NCBI GenBank assembly: GCA_023435945.1
Contig: JAEZLB010000074.1
Span: 1 to 7,503, forward strand
DNA: 7,503 bases
Reading direction: 5' to 3'
DNA from: Pseudomonadota bacterium
Lineage (GTDB): Bacteria; Pseudomonadota; Gammaproteobacteria; Burkholderiales; Burkholderiaceae_D
The notes beneath the pieces are model-generated. The model was not told where the DNA came from. It searched no databases and saw nothing but the letters and a program-made list of their open reading frames with translations. A program made the position numbers and the translations under genes. Positions 6,239 through 7,503 of the stretch are shown piece by piece; within the stretch, counting starts at the first letter, position 1, and each line of letters opens with the position of its first letter.

Positions 6239-6346
6239 GTCAGGCCACATCAGGGTTTCGACGCATTGGGGCATCTGCCAGGTGGACGTGGATACGGACA
6301 TTAAGACGCATATTGAATCGCCCGGGCTTCGAGAGGGCTTTATTTC

Positions 6347-6374
6347 TTGCGACATATCGTACTCAGTGTATGAA
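6347..6374 (+). promoter_or_regulatory. Candidate promoter for the second sensor gene
   Basis: TTGCGA (6347-6352) and TATGAA (6369-6374) are separated by 16 bases and would start transcription near 6381, about 55 bases before the sensor ATG. Each box has four of six consensus bases, so this is only a candidate. Confidence 0.3.
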
Positions 6375-6435
6375 TTTCAACAGAGTAAAACATGTGGAGG
6401 TGCGCAGGTGCTAGCATCTGGAATATTCAGTTTTC

Positions 6436-7503
6436 ATGACCGCTATCTTGCGAAGCACACCTATCCTGCAGAAATCCCGTTCATTGCAACACTCTGTACG
6501 GACCTATCTGGTCGCACTGGTGCTGGCCTGCCTGCTGCCAGGCTTGCTGGGGGCGAGCGCCATGTTCCTCTATCAGTATCGGGAAGGGCGGGCCCAACTG
6601 GAGCTGAATACGCTTCATACCACCCGCGCCTTGGTGCAGGCCGTCGACAATCATTTACTGAAGGTGGGGGCGGTAGCCCAGGCGCTGGCAGCCTCGAATT
6701 CACTCAAGGATAGGAATTTTGCCGAATTCCATAAAAAAGCCCTGGAAATCATCGCTGTCGATGCTTTGACTCCCAGCATGGTGTTGTGGGATAGCTCGGG
6801 AAGCCGAGTTCTCGATACTTCGGTGGAATTCGGCCAACCTTTGCCCCCGGTAGATTTATCAAATCATGTCAGGCAGGTATTCGAGAGTGGCGAACTGCAG
6901 ATTTCCGATGTCATTCAGAACGCAGGGGACCCGCAGCCGTACATCAGTATTACAGCACCAGTGGTGATTGAAGAGAAAATCAGCTATGCACTGAGTCTGA
7001 TTGTCCCGCCAAGGCATATTGTCGACATATTGCTGATGCAGAGCTTGCCCTCCGGCTGGATTGTAAGCGTGCTGGATACCCAGGGCACGATCTTCGCGCG
7101 AAATATGGATTTTGATCGTTATGTCGGCAGGCGCGCAACGCCAGCCCTGTCTGAAGCGATGGCAAAAAGCAGGGAGGGCATATTCGAAGGCAAGACCCAG
7201 GAGGGCATTCCGGCACTGAACTTTCACAGCAGGTCCGCGCTGACGGACTGGAACATTGCCATCGGCATTCCCCGCGAGATACTGGAGGCGGGACTGATGC
7301 AGCGGCTTTTGTTGCTGGCATTAAGTGTGGCGCTGTTGTTTGCAATCGGCGTGCTGCTGGCATGGTTCATGGGAGGACGGATCGCAGCATCGATGAGAAT
7401 GCTCGCGCAGGCAGCCATTGCGCTGGGACGCGGAGAGTCGGTGCCTCAGGTGAAAACCGATGTAAGAGAGGCTGACGAAGTAGGCAGGGCCATTCATTCA
7501 GCA
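6436..7503 (+). CDS. Membrane sensor protein with Cache-like domain and HAMP (partial, 3' end outside window)
   Basis: 356 codons are present with no stop before the window ends. The frame is closed upstream by TAG at 6412, so ATG 6436 is the first ATG; its ribosome binding site is poor. TM1 spans about 22-46. An extracytoplasmic domain of about 240 residues follows. It resembles dCache_1 sensors: an N-terminal long helix, then VLWDSSGSRVLD (116-127), SITAPVV (177-183), PSGWIVSVLDTQG (206-218), and RSALTDWNIAIGIP (266-279). TM2 spans about 291-313. A HAMP-type linker begins at about 314, with ALGRGESVP (333-341) and EADEVGRAI (346-354). This pattern is familiar from Beta- and Alphaproteobacterial sensor histidine kinases, so the missing part is most likely a kinase, but a diguanylate cyclase or other output domain is possible. 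The gene is divergent from the DUF2868 operon. The ligand is unknown; many Cache sensors bind small organic molecules. Confidence 0.85.
   Translation, partial: MTAILRSTPILQKSRSLQHSVRTYLVALVLACLLPGLLGASAMFLYQYREGRAQLELNTLHTTRALVQAVDNHLLKVGAVAQALAASNSLKDRNFAEFHKKALEIIAVDALTPSMVLWDSSGSRVLDTSVEFGQPLPPVDLSNHVRQVFESGELQISDVIQNAGDPQPYISITAPVVIEEKISYALSLIVPPRHIVDILLMQSLPSGWIVSVLDTQGTIFARNMDFDRYVGRRATPALSEAMAKSREGIFEGKTQEGIPALNFHSRSALTDWNIAIGIPREILEAGLMQRLLLLALSVALLFAIGVLLAWFMGGRIAASMRMLAQAAIALGRGESVPQVKTDVREADEVGRAIHSA

Larger units (their letters stand above)
6127..6435. other. Divergent intergenic region between the GTPase operon and the second sensor gene
   Basis: This 309-bp stretch has no convincing gene. 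A GTG-initiated frame from 6282 runs through it but lacks a ribosome binding site and continues antiparallel in character to, and out of frame with, the sensor gene. The region holds a good minus-strand promoter for the DUF2868 operon (6212-6238), the Shine-Dalgarno for its TTG start (6133-6137), a short inverted repeat GCCTG/CAGGC (6229-6233/6241-6245) overlapping the -35 element, another GAGAT/ATCTC (6178-6182/6192-6196) in the leader, and a modest plus-strand promoter candidate (6347-6374). Confidence 0.6.

Noticed and set aside
6319..6345. GCCC/GGGC pairing followed by TTTATTT as a plus-strand terminator
   Set aside because: The stem is only four pairs with a long loop, and no gene upstream on the plus strand would need it.
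6282..6713. A 143-codon plus-strand open frame starting in the divergent intergenic region
   Set aside because: GTG start without a ribosome binding site, and it overlaps the sensor gene out of frame for about 280 bases. Its latter part is low-complexity Gly/Ala/Arg translation typical of a shadow frame.

Overview
The window is a chromosomal segment of a moderately GC-rich Gram-negative bacterium, most likely a betaproteobacterium. The reasons are an exported periplasmic protein, a CHASE-type sensor kinase, a neighbouring DUF2868/DUF3482 gene pair of the type known from Pseudomonas and Burkholderia/Nitrosomonadales-like genomes, a perfect FNR/ANR-type operator, and a second sensor whose Cache-HAMP style is common in Beta- and Alphaproteobacteria. 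The taxonomic call is inference; no marker gene fixes the genus. I see no insertion sequence, prophage, CRISPR array or other mobile element.

Layout. At the left end is a tRNA-Val(CAC) gene with encoded CCA (55-129) and an intrinsic terminator (142-163). It is followed by a small plus-strand gene (323-847) for an unrecognised exported protein with six cysteines. This gene converges on a long minus-strand gene (884-3223) for a membrane histidine kinase with the order TM, CHASE, TM, coiled coil, PAS, HisKA_3, HATPase. The 139-bp region upstream of the kinase (3224-3362) holds a perfect TTGAT-N4-ATCAA box, a 21-bp-spaced direct repeat and a 14-bp palindrome. Further right is a minus-strand two-gene operon. 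The first gene (6126 to 4732) encodes a four-TM DUF2868 protein. The second (4739 to 3363) encodes an Era/TrmE-like GTPase with a DUF3482-type C-terminal region. They overlap by 8 bp, and a TGnTATAAT extended -10 promoter lies upstream of the pair. Divergent from this operon, across a 309-bp spacer, a plus-strand sensor gene (6436 onward) with a Cache-like extracytoplasmic domain and HAMP linker runs off the right edge.

How the genes may work together. The DUF2868/GTPase pair is translationally coupled and probably forms a membrane-associated GTPase module of unknown function; it is the least understood system here. The two sensor proteins flank it, but no response regulator is present in the window, so their partners lie elsewhere. 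The FNR-like box suggests that the CHASE kinase gene is controlled by oxygen or nitrogen-oxide status. No functional link between the sensors and the GTPase module can be shown from sequence alone.
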